Positions 45,496-56,695 of a stretch of DNA of 64,000 nucleotides are shown in pieces. The translations under genes were made by a program, and so were the position numbers. How positions within the stretch are numbered: the stretch's first letter is position 1; the number at the start of each line of letters is the position of its first letter. The notes below the pieces were generated by a model. That model did no database searches and was not told the DNA's origin. It worked only from the letters and a program-made list of their open reading frames with translations. Source of the stretch: Rhodocollybia butyracea (Eukaryota; Basidiomycota; Agaricomycetes; Agaricales; Omphalotaceae); the NCBI GenBank assembly GCA_015501585.1, contig JADNRY010000001.1, forward strand, positions 558,001-622,000. Direction: 5' to 3'.

Positions 45496-46590
45496 TTAAG
45501 TATTATCAACCGCCTGTCTTGCAAGAGCAATAGCATCCGAAGGAGTCTTCACGACCTCCACACCGCCTTTCTTGGTCTTCTTGCCCAGAAAAGCATTGCT
45601 CCCCTTGCGCCAAAGAGCCTAAATAGATCAAACAGATCTTGTTAACATGAAAGTTTGCCTGAGCAGATAGAAACATACATTCTTCGGTGGACGAGCACCA
45701 CCATTGGCTTCTTGCGCTTCGGGAACTTCGATTTCCTCACCGTCACCTTCTTCCAGAATATCTTTTTCTTCAATCGGCACTTTGGGTTTACGCTTTTGAC
45801 GGCCGGTGAGGCGACGCATCAAGGGTGGACCCCAGCCTTGCTGTATAAGATTTGAGAACAAGCATGATTTAAATGTGATTAACGACAAACTTCGCGGAGA
45901 ATATCCTCCTCTGTTTTTGATTTCTTCTCCTGGGGATCTCCACCATCGGAAGCATTGTCGTCAAACTTTGAAGGCACTGCCCTTCCAAATCCCAATGCCG
46001 AAAGCAATCCGTTTCCTGCAACCACGGGCGTTGTGGTTTCGTCACCCTGAAATCCTAGTTAGTTGACGCAAGGTGGAAGCTGGCAATTACACACTTCACG
46101 CTCTTCGGGTTCCCCTCCAGGAGAAGGATTGCTCTTCGTTCCAATCAATCCATGTGTCTTGAGCCATTCCCTGGCCCCCAGAATATCTTTGCCTTCCACA
46201 TCAGGTTCTCGAACATTTCCATCCCGTATATCCAGATTTGTCGTAATGCCATTCTTCATCCGCTCCACAAAAAAGGCCTTCATGAGAATAGACTGCAAGG
46301 CCCCGTCGTCCTTCCACGGTCGAACCCTCACAAAATTTCCTGATGCAGGAGGATGTTCGATGAATATGCGTAGAGACATCGCTCGGATTTTCAAAGTGTT
46401 GAGCTCCAGGATAGATTCTAGGGTTGCGTAGGACATAGTTTCAACTTTTTCAGCGGGAAGGGATAAAGATCGTGTCCAGCCCAAGCGGCTTTAAGTGGGA
46501 ATATTAGAACATTACTGAAATAGGAACGCGCAAGTTGAGAACGTACGTAGCTGCAAAGTTGAGGTTTCCTTCCATCTGACCGTCCGGCAT
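45496..46590 (-). CDS. uncharacterised conserved-looking protein
   Basis: 292 aa from five phased exons (46590-46547, 46488-46095, 46046-45891, 45840-45679, 45618-45496). The ordered N-terminal half (LGWTRSLSLPAEKVETMSYATLESIL, LRIFIEHPPASGNFVRVRPW, ALQSILMKAFFVERMKNG, GAREWLKTHGLIG) looks like a compact alpha/beta domain. The C-terminal half is charged and disordered, with an acidic IEEKDILEEGDGEE patch and a basic KKTKKGG end. I do not recognise the family. The gene is convergent with the esterase (176 bp apart). Start MPDGQMEGNLNF was taken as the first ATG in frame after a plausible leader. Exon phases agree throughout, so I am confident it is a gene though not of its role. Confidence 0.65.
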
Positions 46591-46883
46591 TATCGTCGTA
46601 ATTTAAATAGCAAAGAGCGTTGAGGTGTCGCAAACGAAAAAGTGGAAGAAAGAAAGAGAACGTGAAATATTTAAAGATCAGTATGGTTGCTATGGCAGCC
46701 TTTCAGCGATCGTCGGTCACACCCAACATCGAAACTGATCCTACCTAGCTAGATTGGTATATCATATACTGGATAGTATTGCGTTTTTTATTCAACAAAT
46801 GACAGGTGTACAACAAGGTAACATACCGGCGGACTGAAAAAAATCCAAATCGAAAACAGTTGATCACCTAGACTACAATACAG

Positions 46884-49758
46884 CTATCTCCTCCGTTCAT
46901 AGTCCCGCTCCCTGTCTCGAGAGTAACCGTTGTCCTTTCTAGGAGGTGGAGACGAGTGTCGCCGGTCAGGCTCCCTGTTCCGAGTAGACCTATCTCTCGA
47001 ATCATCTCTTCGTTTACGATCGCTACGGGAATCCCGTCGAGGAGATCTGGACGGATTTGCATTCCCATTGATATAGCGAGGAGGAGACCTGGACCTAGAG
47101 TCCGACCTGGCCCGAGATTGTTTGTATCTTAAGTCAGGAGGGGGAGACCTGGATCTGGAAGAGCTAGACGAGTAGCGTCGGCGAGGCGGAGGTGGTGGAG
47201 GAGGGGAACGATCTCTGCCGCCATAGCGACTTTTAGATGGGAGAGGTGGCGAGCGACCCACGTAAGAATCACGCTTCCTGTCGCCATTGGGGGAATCATT
47301 TCGTTGAGAGCGTGGAGCATTGTCTCGGCGACGAGACGGAGGTGTGCGAGAGATACTACGTCCTCTGGGCGGCGCTCGAGAGTCGTCCGAATCATAACTT
47401 GGTGAACGTCGCCGACGAGTTGCACCATCACCGGCTGGACGCTTATGCGCTGGGGGACTCGGGGAACGCCGACGGCGATGTCTAGAATCGTCGGAAGAGT
47501 CAGAGTCATCTGAGTCTGAAGAATCACTGTCCGAGTCGAGGGACGAGTCCGAGTCTGAAGAATCGTCTGATGATTCTTGTTCCAGCATCGCTCGTCGTTG
47601 TTCCATAATAAGCTTTGGAGCATTCTGTAAGGCAGAAAGGTGAACACTGATGCGACGCATACACAGATATACAACAACACACCTTAAGGTACTCTCGCAT
47701 TTCTTCAGTGACAATGCCCAAACCGATACTTGTGAAGTAATTGATGGAGAACCGTGTGTTCTTGGGAACGTCCATGGGGAACATGCCTTGACAGGCCCTC
47801 TTAACCTCCTCGTCCTTAAACCTCTCCGCCAGAACCTTCAATCCCATGCTCTCCATCATCTCATTCATCATGATCTTAATGAAGATACGACTGCTCGAAG
47901 TCGTGTCGTCTTCGCTGACTTTGACGCAGTCGAAAACCACCCATGCAATCGCATCCGATGCGAAAAGGTGACCGAAGAATCTAGCAATATTTCTCAAGCG
48001 GTTAGTTTCATAACGATGGATGGTGTTGTAGTAGTTGACGAAGGCGGTTTCGAAACACTCGGTCCACACACGGTTGAGTTTACTGAATCGCTCGCCAATA
48101 AGACCATAGAAGGTCGAATACGATCGCTCCTGTGAACAACATTCGATGATCATGTTGACCATTTCAAGCTATATAGATTAGTCAACGAAGACACATGCGG
48201 AGGAACAAAGAACACACCTCTTCGCCCTCTGATAGTTGCACCTTAAGAAGTTTGTGAACTGCTTCTTCGTAGTTCAGGGCATTCATGATGGTCAAGTAAA
48301 TCGTTCGACGCAAGTTGACTAAGTTCGTGCCAGTTTCGTCTTGGATTCCCTCCTTCTCTGCCACTAGACATAGGTTAGCCACAGGAAACGAATTGTACAG
48401 AGGGAGCATACCTTCCTCCTCCTCCTCCTCCTCGCTTGATTCCTCTTCCGAACCCGACCCTTCATCCGAATCCTCTCCCAGGATCTCATTCTTGATGGAT
48501 TTGTACTTTTCTTCATTTTCGAGATAGTTTGGATCAAATTTGAAAATGTCTGTAGAATACCAAGTCATTTACGAGATAACGTGTAAAAGAATACAACGTA
48601 CTGAGTCCTTCCTGAACTTGGAGTTCTTCCTCCAATTGGATCTGATGCGTGATCTGCTCGTCCTCTTCGACCAAATCCAAACCCTCTGGTAAGATGGGAT
48701 TGTCCTTGTATTTGTCCTTGCGAACCTGCATGAGGACTTCAATCATGTATTGCACACGATGGCTGATAGTGCCCTCGTTCAAAACAGCGCGAAATCGTTC
48801 ATAAACAGTAGCATTCGCTTTCGGAGAATTTTCGGTTAGGAATGCACCGACCTCGCGCATGAAGCCAACGGCAATTTCGATAGAGTCATCAGTCGGACGT
48901 TCAAGTAGCAGGACAAGGATTTGGAGGGCGATGATCTCATGTGCTACTGCTTGATTGACCAAGTGAGCGATGAACGTCGTGGTGGAATTGCAGACAATCT
49001 ACCATCATAAAGGTCATTAAAATGAATCAATTTATATACATGATACATACTTTGTCATTTCGCTTGAATGCCCGACGGAATTGGCTGATCAATCGAGTGA
49101 GAACGAGCTCGCCGACTTGAGGAAGTTTTGTGTTGATGATGGCAACAAGTGCTGCAAAAACCGGTGTAAATGGCAAACTGGATGACTGCGCCTTCATGAT
49201 GCTCCTGCTGAATAGGCCACGACCGCGTATCAAGTTTTCAGAGAAGAGCTCCGGGACAATCAACTTAATATTGTTAATGTTGACCCTGTTAACAATACCA
49301 GTGATGGACTTTCGGAGGGCATCCCAGGAAAGACGTTGATATTCGGGGCTAGTTTTGTCGCTGGATGCAGCTTCTTGCAGAGCACGTAGACGAGCCGGTG
49401 GCATGTACACACCACCTGAACGTGTACCCAGAAGTTTTGCAAACTCTGCCTTTGCGTCAAATTCTCTTTCTCGGGGCTTTTCAGTCTTTTCAAGTTCCAT
49501 TGCAGCGACACGAGCTGCCAGTTGTCTTTCTCGCTCGGCACGGCGAGCAGGATCAGCATCGGTGACTTTTACAAAGTCCGGTCTGGAATTTTTGGGCGAT
49601 AACGACCTGCGACGGCTTGAAGGCGGGAGACCTCCATCTACTGACGAAATCGAACCAGACCTAAGGAAAAATTAGACCAAATTGCAAGAGAGATAGAGAA
49701 CGTTTAAGCACCTCTTTCTCTTCAAACTGTCGCCATTGTCCATATCAACGTCGGCCAT
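46884..49758 (-). CDS. CWC22: pre-mRNA-splicing factor CWC22
   Basis: 854 aa from seven exons (49758-49712, 49660-49051, 48998-48602, 48549-48412, 48363-48218, 48168-47683, 47624-46884). An Arg/Ser-rich N-terminus precedes the MIF4G domain (about residues 115-330: SWDALRKSITGIVNRVN, FSRSIMKAQSSSLPFTPVFAAL, LISQFRRAFKRND). An acidic run of Glu follows, then the MA3 domain (about 415-540: LRRTIYLTIMNALNYEEAVHKLLK, RFFGHLFASDAI). Last is a long RS/RD-rich tail (about 625-854) like that of metazoan CWC22. CWC22 binds eIF4A3 in the catalytic spliceosome, is needed for the Prp2-dependent step and, in EJC-bearing organisms, loads the exon junction complex. The tail suggests an EJC-type role (inference). 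The Ser/Asp repeat tract is encoded by GAC/TCA-rich repeats. Confidence 0.95.
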
Positions 49759-49858
49759 GGTTGTTGGTGGTTGTCAACAAAATGGTGGAAGCGAAGTGCT
49801 GGCGCTCAAATAAGCGCTTACCGGGTAACCGGAATTCTGCGTCTTGACTGAATACTAG
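49759..49858. promoter_or_regulatory. 100-bp bidirectional promoter of CWC22 and the LACTB2-like gene
   Basis: The two start codons face away from each other with exactly 100 bp between them. The interval includes AAGCGCTTACCGGGTAACCGG, with a short dyad around CCGGGTAACCGG (49822-49833). The compact layout implies shared control. Confidence 0.55.
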
Positions 49859-51013
49859 ATGGACAAGTTGGAGGTACTGGCATCGATTACTAGGGTATGT
49901 TAGTCTCTGCAAGAAATATACGAGACTAACATCTGCGTTAGCTCAGTCCGAACGTCATCAGAGTTCTCGGGCAGGTATGCTGACTTCCAGCCGATTTGCT
50001 CATCTACTAAATTATCATTTTCGCAGAATCCCGGAAAATTCACGCTTCAAGGTAGCTGAATGCCCTCAAGATTTATTAGCTCAATTGACGACTGACTAGG
50101 TACCAATACGTATTTAATTGGGCGTCAACCCCCCTATACGTTGGTTGACACTGGAGAAGGGAATGAGAAATACATTCCTGTTCTCGAGTCAGCTCTGAAG
50201 GAAGCACCTTCTAACTCTGATAGTCCTGATGTCTCTGACATTATCATTTCACACTGGCATGGAGATCACGTAGGTGGTCTTCCCTCTGTTCTCGCCCTTT
50301 TACGCCGATTGTGGGATGAACGAAAGACGAACCGACCTTTCCACCCTCCTCGACTACACAAATTCCCTCTTTCCCAAACTCCGGGTAGAAGTAACCTTCC
50401 CTCCATCATGGAATCCCTGCCTCCCAATTCTTATACCCCAGCTTCCGGTGGAGCTGCGTTTCACGATCTCCACGATCGCCAGGAGCTTGCTACTAGCTCG
50501 GCATCTCTTCATGTTCTCCACACTCCAGGCCACACTCGCGATTCGATATGTCTTTTTGTACCCGAAGATCGTGCATTGTATACTGCCGATACGGTTCTAG
50601 GACAGGGTACAGCTGTCTTTGAAGACCTCAAAGTGTACCTTTCCAGCCTCCGTAAAATGATGGACTATCACGGGTTCAACTCTTATGATCTACTTTATCC
50701 TGGCCACGGGCCCGTTGTCACTGAAGGGACAAAAACCATCGAAACTTACATCAGACATCGCTTGGAGCGAGAAGCTCAAGTTCTGGAGATCCTCCAGTCA
50801 ACACCGCCTCCCTCAGATGACAGTTTAGCCAAACCAAACTGGACGACCTGGTCCATTGTCTCCAGGATTTATCAGGCATATCCTGAATCGCTCTGGGGCC
50901 CCGCTTCCTACAGTATCACTTTACATTTGAACAAGTTAGAATCGGATGGAATCGTGAAGAGATTAGGGGGCGATGATGTTCATACTAGCTGGGGTCTAAA
51001 TTCGAAACTCTGA
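49859..51013 (+). CDS. LACTB2-like metallo-beta-lactamase-fold hydrolase
   Basis: 335 aa in four exons (49859-49894, 49942-49974, 50027-50051, 50100-51013). Three tiny 5' exons build the opening [39 protein letters not shown]. The metal motif SHWHGDHVGG (HxHxDH near residues 83-88) follows, then the second-site His in HTPGHTRDS, the bridging Asp in LYTADTVLG and a final YPGHGPVV. The C-terminal winged-helix-like part (WSIVSRIYQAYPESLWGPA, LNKLESDGIVKRL) is the LACTB2 extension. Human LACTB2 is a mitochondrial endoribonuclease, and fungal relatives are implicated in polyketide release (thioesterase-like). Both are possible here. It is fully intact. Confidence 0.88.
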
Positions 51014-51397
51014 GATAACCCCTTCAATCCGTGCGTTACTAGGTTCTGACGGAATCCCTATGAAGCACTATATCCTTATCTAATCAAGTATGTTACTTTG
51101 TTTTTGGGAGAATGTACTTACATATGTCCGTTCAACGTGGTCTCGTTACCAACAGACATGCACCGCTATAATGACCATCGCCGCTGAAAGATATGTGATG
51201 TTTGTCCACAATCTTAACCATTGTACAAAACAACCACGTGGATTTGCCTCATTGTTTACAAGCTCACAAATTGATATTCATCTCGTAGAAGCTGAGAAGC
51301 TGACTTGCAACATATTTTTTCCACATGATATCTTGTGTCGTTGATATAAAGCAAGTATACCGGCTGGTGATGAAGATCCTTTCGCCTTCCGGCTTCA
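51014..51397. other. intergenic region
   Basis: 3' flank of the LACTB2-like gene and promoter of the oligopeptide transporter. No gene is seen. Confidence 0.4.
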
Positions 51398-54300
51398 ATG
51401 TCTACGATTTTCCTTCCCAGACATCCAGACTCGTATGACATTGTCGAAAAGGTGTTAGGTCAGGCTGCTAATCCCTCGGAAGGTGACTATGGTATACTTG
51501 CATCGAAAAACCAACACGGAATCCATTACTTTACAGTTTTATCGTCCGGGGACACAGGGACTCCCGACTTCGACGATCCCAACCTAGATGATATAGACAT
51601 TGTCGAGGGTGTTTTAGAGGAGGACTCGCCATATCCTGAAGTAAGGTCCGCGGTCTCTAATGTTGACGATCCTTCGATACCAGTCAGTACCCTCCGCTCG
51701 TGGATCATCGGGACATGTTGGGCTAGTTCGTATTTTCTGAATTTCCATGATTGCTGGCTTGTTAATCAACGTTGCAGTCTTAATCCCTGTTCGTACCCAT
51801 ATCAAATTAGCTCTTGACACGAGTTGCTCGCTAGCTTTGTGCTGATGATGATTGGAATTAACAGGGTTTGAACCAGTTTTTCTTCTTCCGGTATCCATCA
51901 GTAACAATTACGGGTGTACGCCCTCAAATCCCCTTTCTTTCTCACGCCTCTCAACTGACTTCCACTAGCTCGTGGCGCAACTTCTCGCTTTCCCTGTTGG
52001 CTGCGCCTGGGCAAGATTCGTACCTGATATCAAGTTCCTTGGAGTGGACTTGAATCCGGGACCATTCTCAATTAAGGAGCATGTAAGTCTCTCTTCGTTC
52101 AAATTTCAAATTTCTGACCCTCAGGTAGGTCCTTGTCACAGTAATGGCTTCAGTAGGATATCAAAGTGCTTATGCTACGGATGTCATCGCAGTTCAACGG
52201 GTTTTCTATCATCAAACGCCGAACTTCATCTATCAATGGCTGGTGGTGATGTCTACTCAGCTCATCGGTTTTTCCTTTGGGGGGATTGCAAAGCGGTTTC
52301 TTGTTGAGCCTCCTTCTATGAGTATGTCTGGATTTTGTTTGTTCTTCTGGCTCGTAGCTTATCACTGCGATAACAGTCTGGCCGGCCAATCTCGTTACAT
52401 GTGCTTTGTTCAAGTAGGTTTTGTTGACGTTGCCGCTTCCTCTGTCCGTCCCTTTTAATATTTTAATGCTTACCTTTCTCCCAGCACCCTACACTCTGCG
52501 CATTATGCGGGCATAGGTACCCGCGGCGGCATTAGCCGCCAACGATTTTTCCTGTATGCTTTTATAGGATCTTTCACATGGTATTTCCTACCTGGGTACC
52601 TTTTTCAAGCTTTGAGCTACTTTTCATGGGTCTGCTGGATTGCCCCAGACAATTTGAAAATAAATGAGCTGTTTGGGGCGAGTATTACAGCGTATTTCTT
52701 GATTTATTCAAACAGCTGATAAGGTGTTCAGTATCAATCTGGACTTGGAATGAGCGTTCTTACTTTTGACTGGGCCCAGGTGAGGTTGTTCAACGGCTTT
52801 GCAGAAGAATTTTGCTCTATCTTACCAGGTGAATTAGATCGCTTACATAGGGTCGCCATTAGCGACTCCTTGGTGGGCTGAAGCCAATGTTGCCTTTGCA
52901 TTTGTGCTTTTCTTCTGTTTGTGATCAATGATTTTGCTTGTTATTTCCACGTCGGCTAACGTTCAACGCGTACCTCCAGGGATTGTCACCCCGATCTTAT
53001 ATGTACGTGAAGTCCAATTTCAGACTGCGTTTATCCTCGTCTGAAAATTTCTAAGTTTACGAATACCTGGAAATCTGCATATTTGCCGCAAGTTATCTCT
53101 TACTTTTGAAGGTGAACAATGACTGACTGGGGCTACAAATACTACAGTATCCTCTATGACGCGTCCTTTAACAGCAACGGAACATTTTACGACGTAAGAC
53201 GGATCACCAATCCAGACCTCACCTTCAACCAATCTGCATATGAAGCGTACAGTCCTATATACTTATCGGCAACGTTTGCTATGTCGTACGGATTATCCTT
53301 TGCCAGTATAACAGCCACGATAAGTAGGCGAATACATAACCACTGGATGTCTCATGTGCTTATCGTAGAGTCTGTGATTTTGTTTAACAGCACACGCTGC
53401 GTATGTTCAAGTTTGATCACTCATGCTTGTCCATCATTTTAACCTTTACATCTGCAGGCTCTTTTACCGAAAACAAATCTGCACCCAAGCTCGTCGTTCA
53501 CTCAGCGAGCAGGCAGATATACATGCTCGATTAATGTCTCACTACCCTCAAGTACCGGAGTGGTGGTACACCGCTATTTTTGTTCTCATGTTCATATTCG
53601 GATGCATTGCAATCGAAGTATGGGAGACTCAATTTCCAGTGTAAGTGAGCTTATTATGGGGCCAGTGTACACAACTGAACTTCGTGCAGAGGATATTTTA
53701 TTCTTGCTCTCATTATATGTAAGTGCCTGGGATGTGATAGAATTCGCAGCTTTGGCAGCTGGGTTGAATTTCTTCGGACTAGCCTTTTTCTACACAGTTC
53801 CAATTGGAATAATCCAAGCGATAACTAACCAACAAGGTTTTTGTTATTCAGTTACTAGTTGAACAACTTTCTGACGCACTTTGCAGTGGCCTTAAATGTC
53901 ATAACAGAGCTCATCATTGGGTATACTCCTTATACATTGTTTTCTTGGCCGTCATTGAATGTGCGCAGGTATGCTCTTCCGGGAAACCCCATCTCCATGA
54001 TGTTATTCAAAACGTGGGGTATATGTCGATGTCTCAAGGTGCGTAGCAGGAACAAAGTTGTATTGTATCATCTCATCCAATATCATTAGCTTTAAACTTT
54101 GCTCAAGATTTAAAACTGGGCCATTACATGAAAATCCCTCCCCGAACCATGTTTTTTGCCCAAACCTTTGCTACGATTGTAGCAGGTACTGTTCAGTTAG
54201 GCGTCCAAGCATGGATGTTCTCTAATATCAACGGGATGTGCGATCGTCATCAACCTGATGGATTTACTTGCGTTTCGACTAGAGTTTTTGGCACCGCAAG

Positions 54301-54998
54301 TATTGTGTGGGGGGTGATAGGACCTGCGCGTCTTTTTTCCAAGGGCTCGACGTACTACGGTGTGTTTGGATCATCATACAAAGCCGTTAGACTCAGTTAA
54401 AACAGGTTTACTGTTCTTCTTCCCCCTCGGGTTGATTGCACCAATTGTACACTGGATCGCTTACTTGAAGTGGCCTACATGGACGCGTTACATCAAGTGA
54501 GTCGTAGCTCGTTATATCTGAATATTCATTATCAAACGTTACTTTAGCTTTCCTCTCATCTTCACTGGTACCGGTCTCCTCCCGCCTGCAACTTCGATAA
54601 ATTACGTTCCGTGGGCTATCGTCGGCTTCGTCTTCCAATACCTCATCCGCCGCCGACATTTTTCCTGGTGGACGAAATATAATTACGTCTTATCGGCAGC
54701 TATGGACTCTGGAGTCGCTGTATCCACACTGGTCATTTTCTTCTGCTTGCAATTTCCTGATGTAGGTTCTATTGGGGCTAAGACGATCCAAACTTGGTGG
54801 GGGAACACGGTAAACTTTCAGATTTGTCGTCGGAGGCGTGGATATTCACTTGATATGCGCTCAAAGGTATTCGAAAAGACTGCTGATGGCCAAGGACGCT
54901 CGTTGCTGACACCTCCGAGGGGTGGATTTGGGTGAGTTGTTTTTAATAGTTATAGTTTAAGCTACTAACGCTGTCATAGACCAAAAGAGTGGCATTGA
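51398..54998 (+). CDS. OPT-family oligopeptide transporter, one frame disruption
   Basis: Proton-coupled small-oligopeptide transporter of the plasma membrane; about 790 aa if one base is restored. I traced 23 exons, including 11-nt (51778-51788) and 10-nt (53391-53400) microexons. After an acidic cytosolic N-terminus come the family blocks NQFFFFRYPSVTITG, AYATDVIAVQRVFYHQ, WPANLVTCALFNTLHS, NPGPFSIKEH, YAGIGTRGGISRQRFF, SYFSWVCWIAPDN, YQSGLGMSVLTFDW, YIGSPLATPWWAEAN, RRSLSEQADIHARLM, VPEWWYTAIF, ITNQQ, ELIIGYALPGNPIS, HYMKIPPRTMFFAQ, TGLLPPATSINYVPW, RRRHFSWWTKYNYVLSAA and the end GGFGPKEWH. Two introns use GC donors (after 52677 and 53087). Exon 18 lacks one base at the G4 run 54016-54019, so the gene is a recent pseudogene or carries a sequence error. 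Confidence 0.85.
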
Positions 54999-55141
54999 AA
55001 CCATTGGACTCGTCTCGATCCTGTATTGTGTGTACTAGATATTCAGATGTCACAAGTTTTAAAACACATCAGCACCGACAAAGTGATAACATGCAGATGA
55101 TGGGTATACTAATGCCGCAAAGGGTATACAAGAGTGCAGAT

Positions 55142-56695
55142 TCAATCGGACAACCACTGGCTCCCCATCCTTTCACGCCTCGCCTTCCTCTCATAGCTAT
55201 ACTCGTCCTTCTCAGTCTCCCCCTCCAGCCTAAAGCTCCAGATATCCACGTCCTTCACATCGTCCAAACGATCAGCCTGATACTCGCCATATTCTTCCTC
55301 ATCATCATCAACATCCGCAATATCCTCAATAACGATTTTATTCCCCGACACAGGGCCAAATCCATAAGCAAAGAATTTACGTGCCTGTGCCAATCGCTCT
55401 TTTTTCAATCTCTGCAAGTCTCCAGGACATGAGACCTCAGTACCTAGCCAAGGTCTCTTCGATGATGAACGTCCCAACTTTCGCGACACGAAATCATCTG
55501 CCTCCGAGCTGTTAGCCCAGTTCAGGTGTACGACGTAGCAAGGAAGAATCTGTGCATTGTTAAAAACAATGTATTCTTGCCCGTCGTTCGCGATATGGGA
55601 ATCCGATTCCGGGTATGGTTTGCTCTGTTCTCTCCAATTATCATTCCGATACATATTCACATGGCGGCCCATGATTGTAGCGCATACCAGCAGTTTCAGT
55701 CCAGGAATACCGCCTGGTTTTGTTGCCAAACCTTGTGAGCCAGAATATGCAAGGGAGAAAGCAGAGCTAGGTGAAGAGTAGATCCCTCGACCGTATGTGC
55801 TTCCACACCGAACGGGGAGGGGAACACCCGTTGCTGGGTGCACAGAACCAGGTTTGAGGAACCCATACTGAACGATGGAGGGAACCAACTCGGGCTGTGT
55901 GCCATGGAATGTGAGTTTAGGTGTAACAATATAATCGATAAGTTCCTGGATATAAGCGACGTGCTTCGGATCCGACTTGAGACTCCCCCCGCCACGTGGT
56001 CGGTTTTCTGGTGGAACAAATCTGAGGAGTTCATTCAGAGGACGGTGTATGAGCTTGGACCGAAGCTGGTCCTGAAACTCTGTAAATTTTCGGGCCAAAT
56101 CCCTTCGGATGATAGATTCAACGTGCACGACGCGATAACCTGGAAGAATATCATTACATATTTGTCTTGGGGTTACACCGAGATAGTCCTGCGCGGTGTT
56201 GGGAACGCTGTCTAGGTCGTAATGGTGGCCTAGCTGAATGTTCTGTGCCTCAGAAATGATCACGTGTGCACTAGCAGCTTCGACCATACGAAGTACTAGT
56301 GTAGCAAAGTGAAATGAGTCCAAGGGACGGCGATTGAACCGCTGGGCCTCGACGTCTTCCTTTTCAATTCTCTTCAGCTCCGTCTCGAGGTCGAGACAGA
56401 GTTCCTGTCCTAACCCCTTTCTATAAACAGTAAATCTCGGAGAGAGTCGACAAGAATATCCGCCGCTTTCAATATGCAGATCTAAAAGTTGGTATTGGAA
56501 GCGGAAACCTGAGTATATGGTCCCTTCCCAATGAGTAACCTCATCGGGGAGATGATCTCGAATGAGACGAAGAGCTAGGATGGAATGATCGGGGATAGGT
56601 GTAAATGAGAGTTCGTCTTCGTCGTCCGATTCTAGGGGCGAGCTGTCCTCTTCGTAGTTGAAATGATGAGTTTCAAAGAGATCAGATATGGCCAT
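55142..56695 (-). CDS. PARP-catalytic-domain protein (ADP-ribosyltransferase)
   Basis: 517 aa in a single exon, rare in this window. The C-terminal half carries a PARP fold: TFHGTQPELVPSIVQYGFLK (His264), TYGRGIYSSPSSAFSLAYS (Tyr306) and GQEYIVFNNAQILPCYVVHL (Glu374, in the place of the PARP1 catalytic Glu). The full H-Y-E triad argues for an active transferase using NAD+. The N-terminal ~250 residues hold an acidic head and a region (HLPDEVTHWEGTIYSGFRFQYQLLDL) that I do not recognise as WWE, zinc finger or E2-like. The last 70 residues are charged, with an acidic DVDDDEEEYGEY patch. The closest layout may be the small fungal PARP-like proteins. The target and whether it is mono- or poly-ADP-ribosylating are unknown. 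It converges with the transporter gene (143 bp). Confidence 0.8.
   Translation of the reverse strand: MAISDLFETHHFNYEEDSSPLESDDEDELSFTPIPDHSILALRLIRDHLPDEVTHWEGTIYSGFRFQYQLLDLHIESGGYSCRLSPRFTVYRKGLGQELCLDLETELKRIEKEDVEAQRFNRRPLDSFHFATLVLRMVEAASAHVIISEAQNIQLGHHYDLDSVPNTAQDYLGVTPRQICNDILPGYRVVHVESIIRRDLARKFTEFQDQLRSKLIHRPLNELLRFVPPENRPRGGGSLKSDPKHVAYIQELIDYIVTPKLTFHGTQPELVPSIVQYGFLKPGSVHPATGVPLPVRCGSTYGRGIYSSPSSAFSLAYSGSQGLATKPGGIPGLKLLVCATIMGRHVNMYRNDNWREQSKPYPESDSHIANDGQEYIVFNNAQILPCYVVHLNWANSSEADDFVSRKLGRSSSKRPWLGTEVSCPGDLQRLKKERLAQARKFFAYGFGPVSGNKIVIEDIADVDDDEEEYGEYQADRLDDVKDVDIWSFRLEGETEKDEYSYERKARRERMGSQWLSD

Noticed and set aside
47650..48135. Plus-strand open frame over CWC22
   Set aside because: Antisense shadow of the MA3-domain exon, which has strong domain support.
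53101..53110. Apparent premature TGA in the OPT transporter
   Set aside because: A GC-AG intron starting at 53088 removes it and gives a frame-consistent YLP-ILYDASF junction, so no nonsense mutation is needed.
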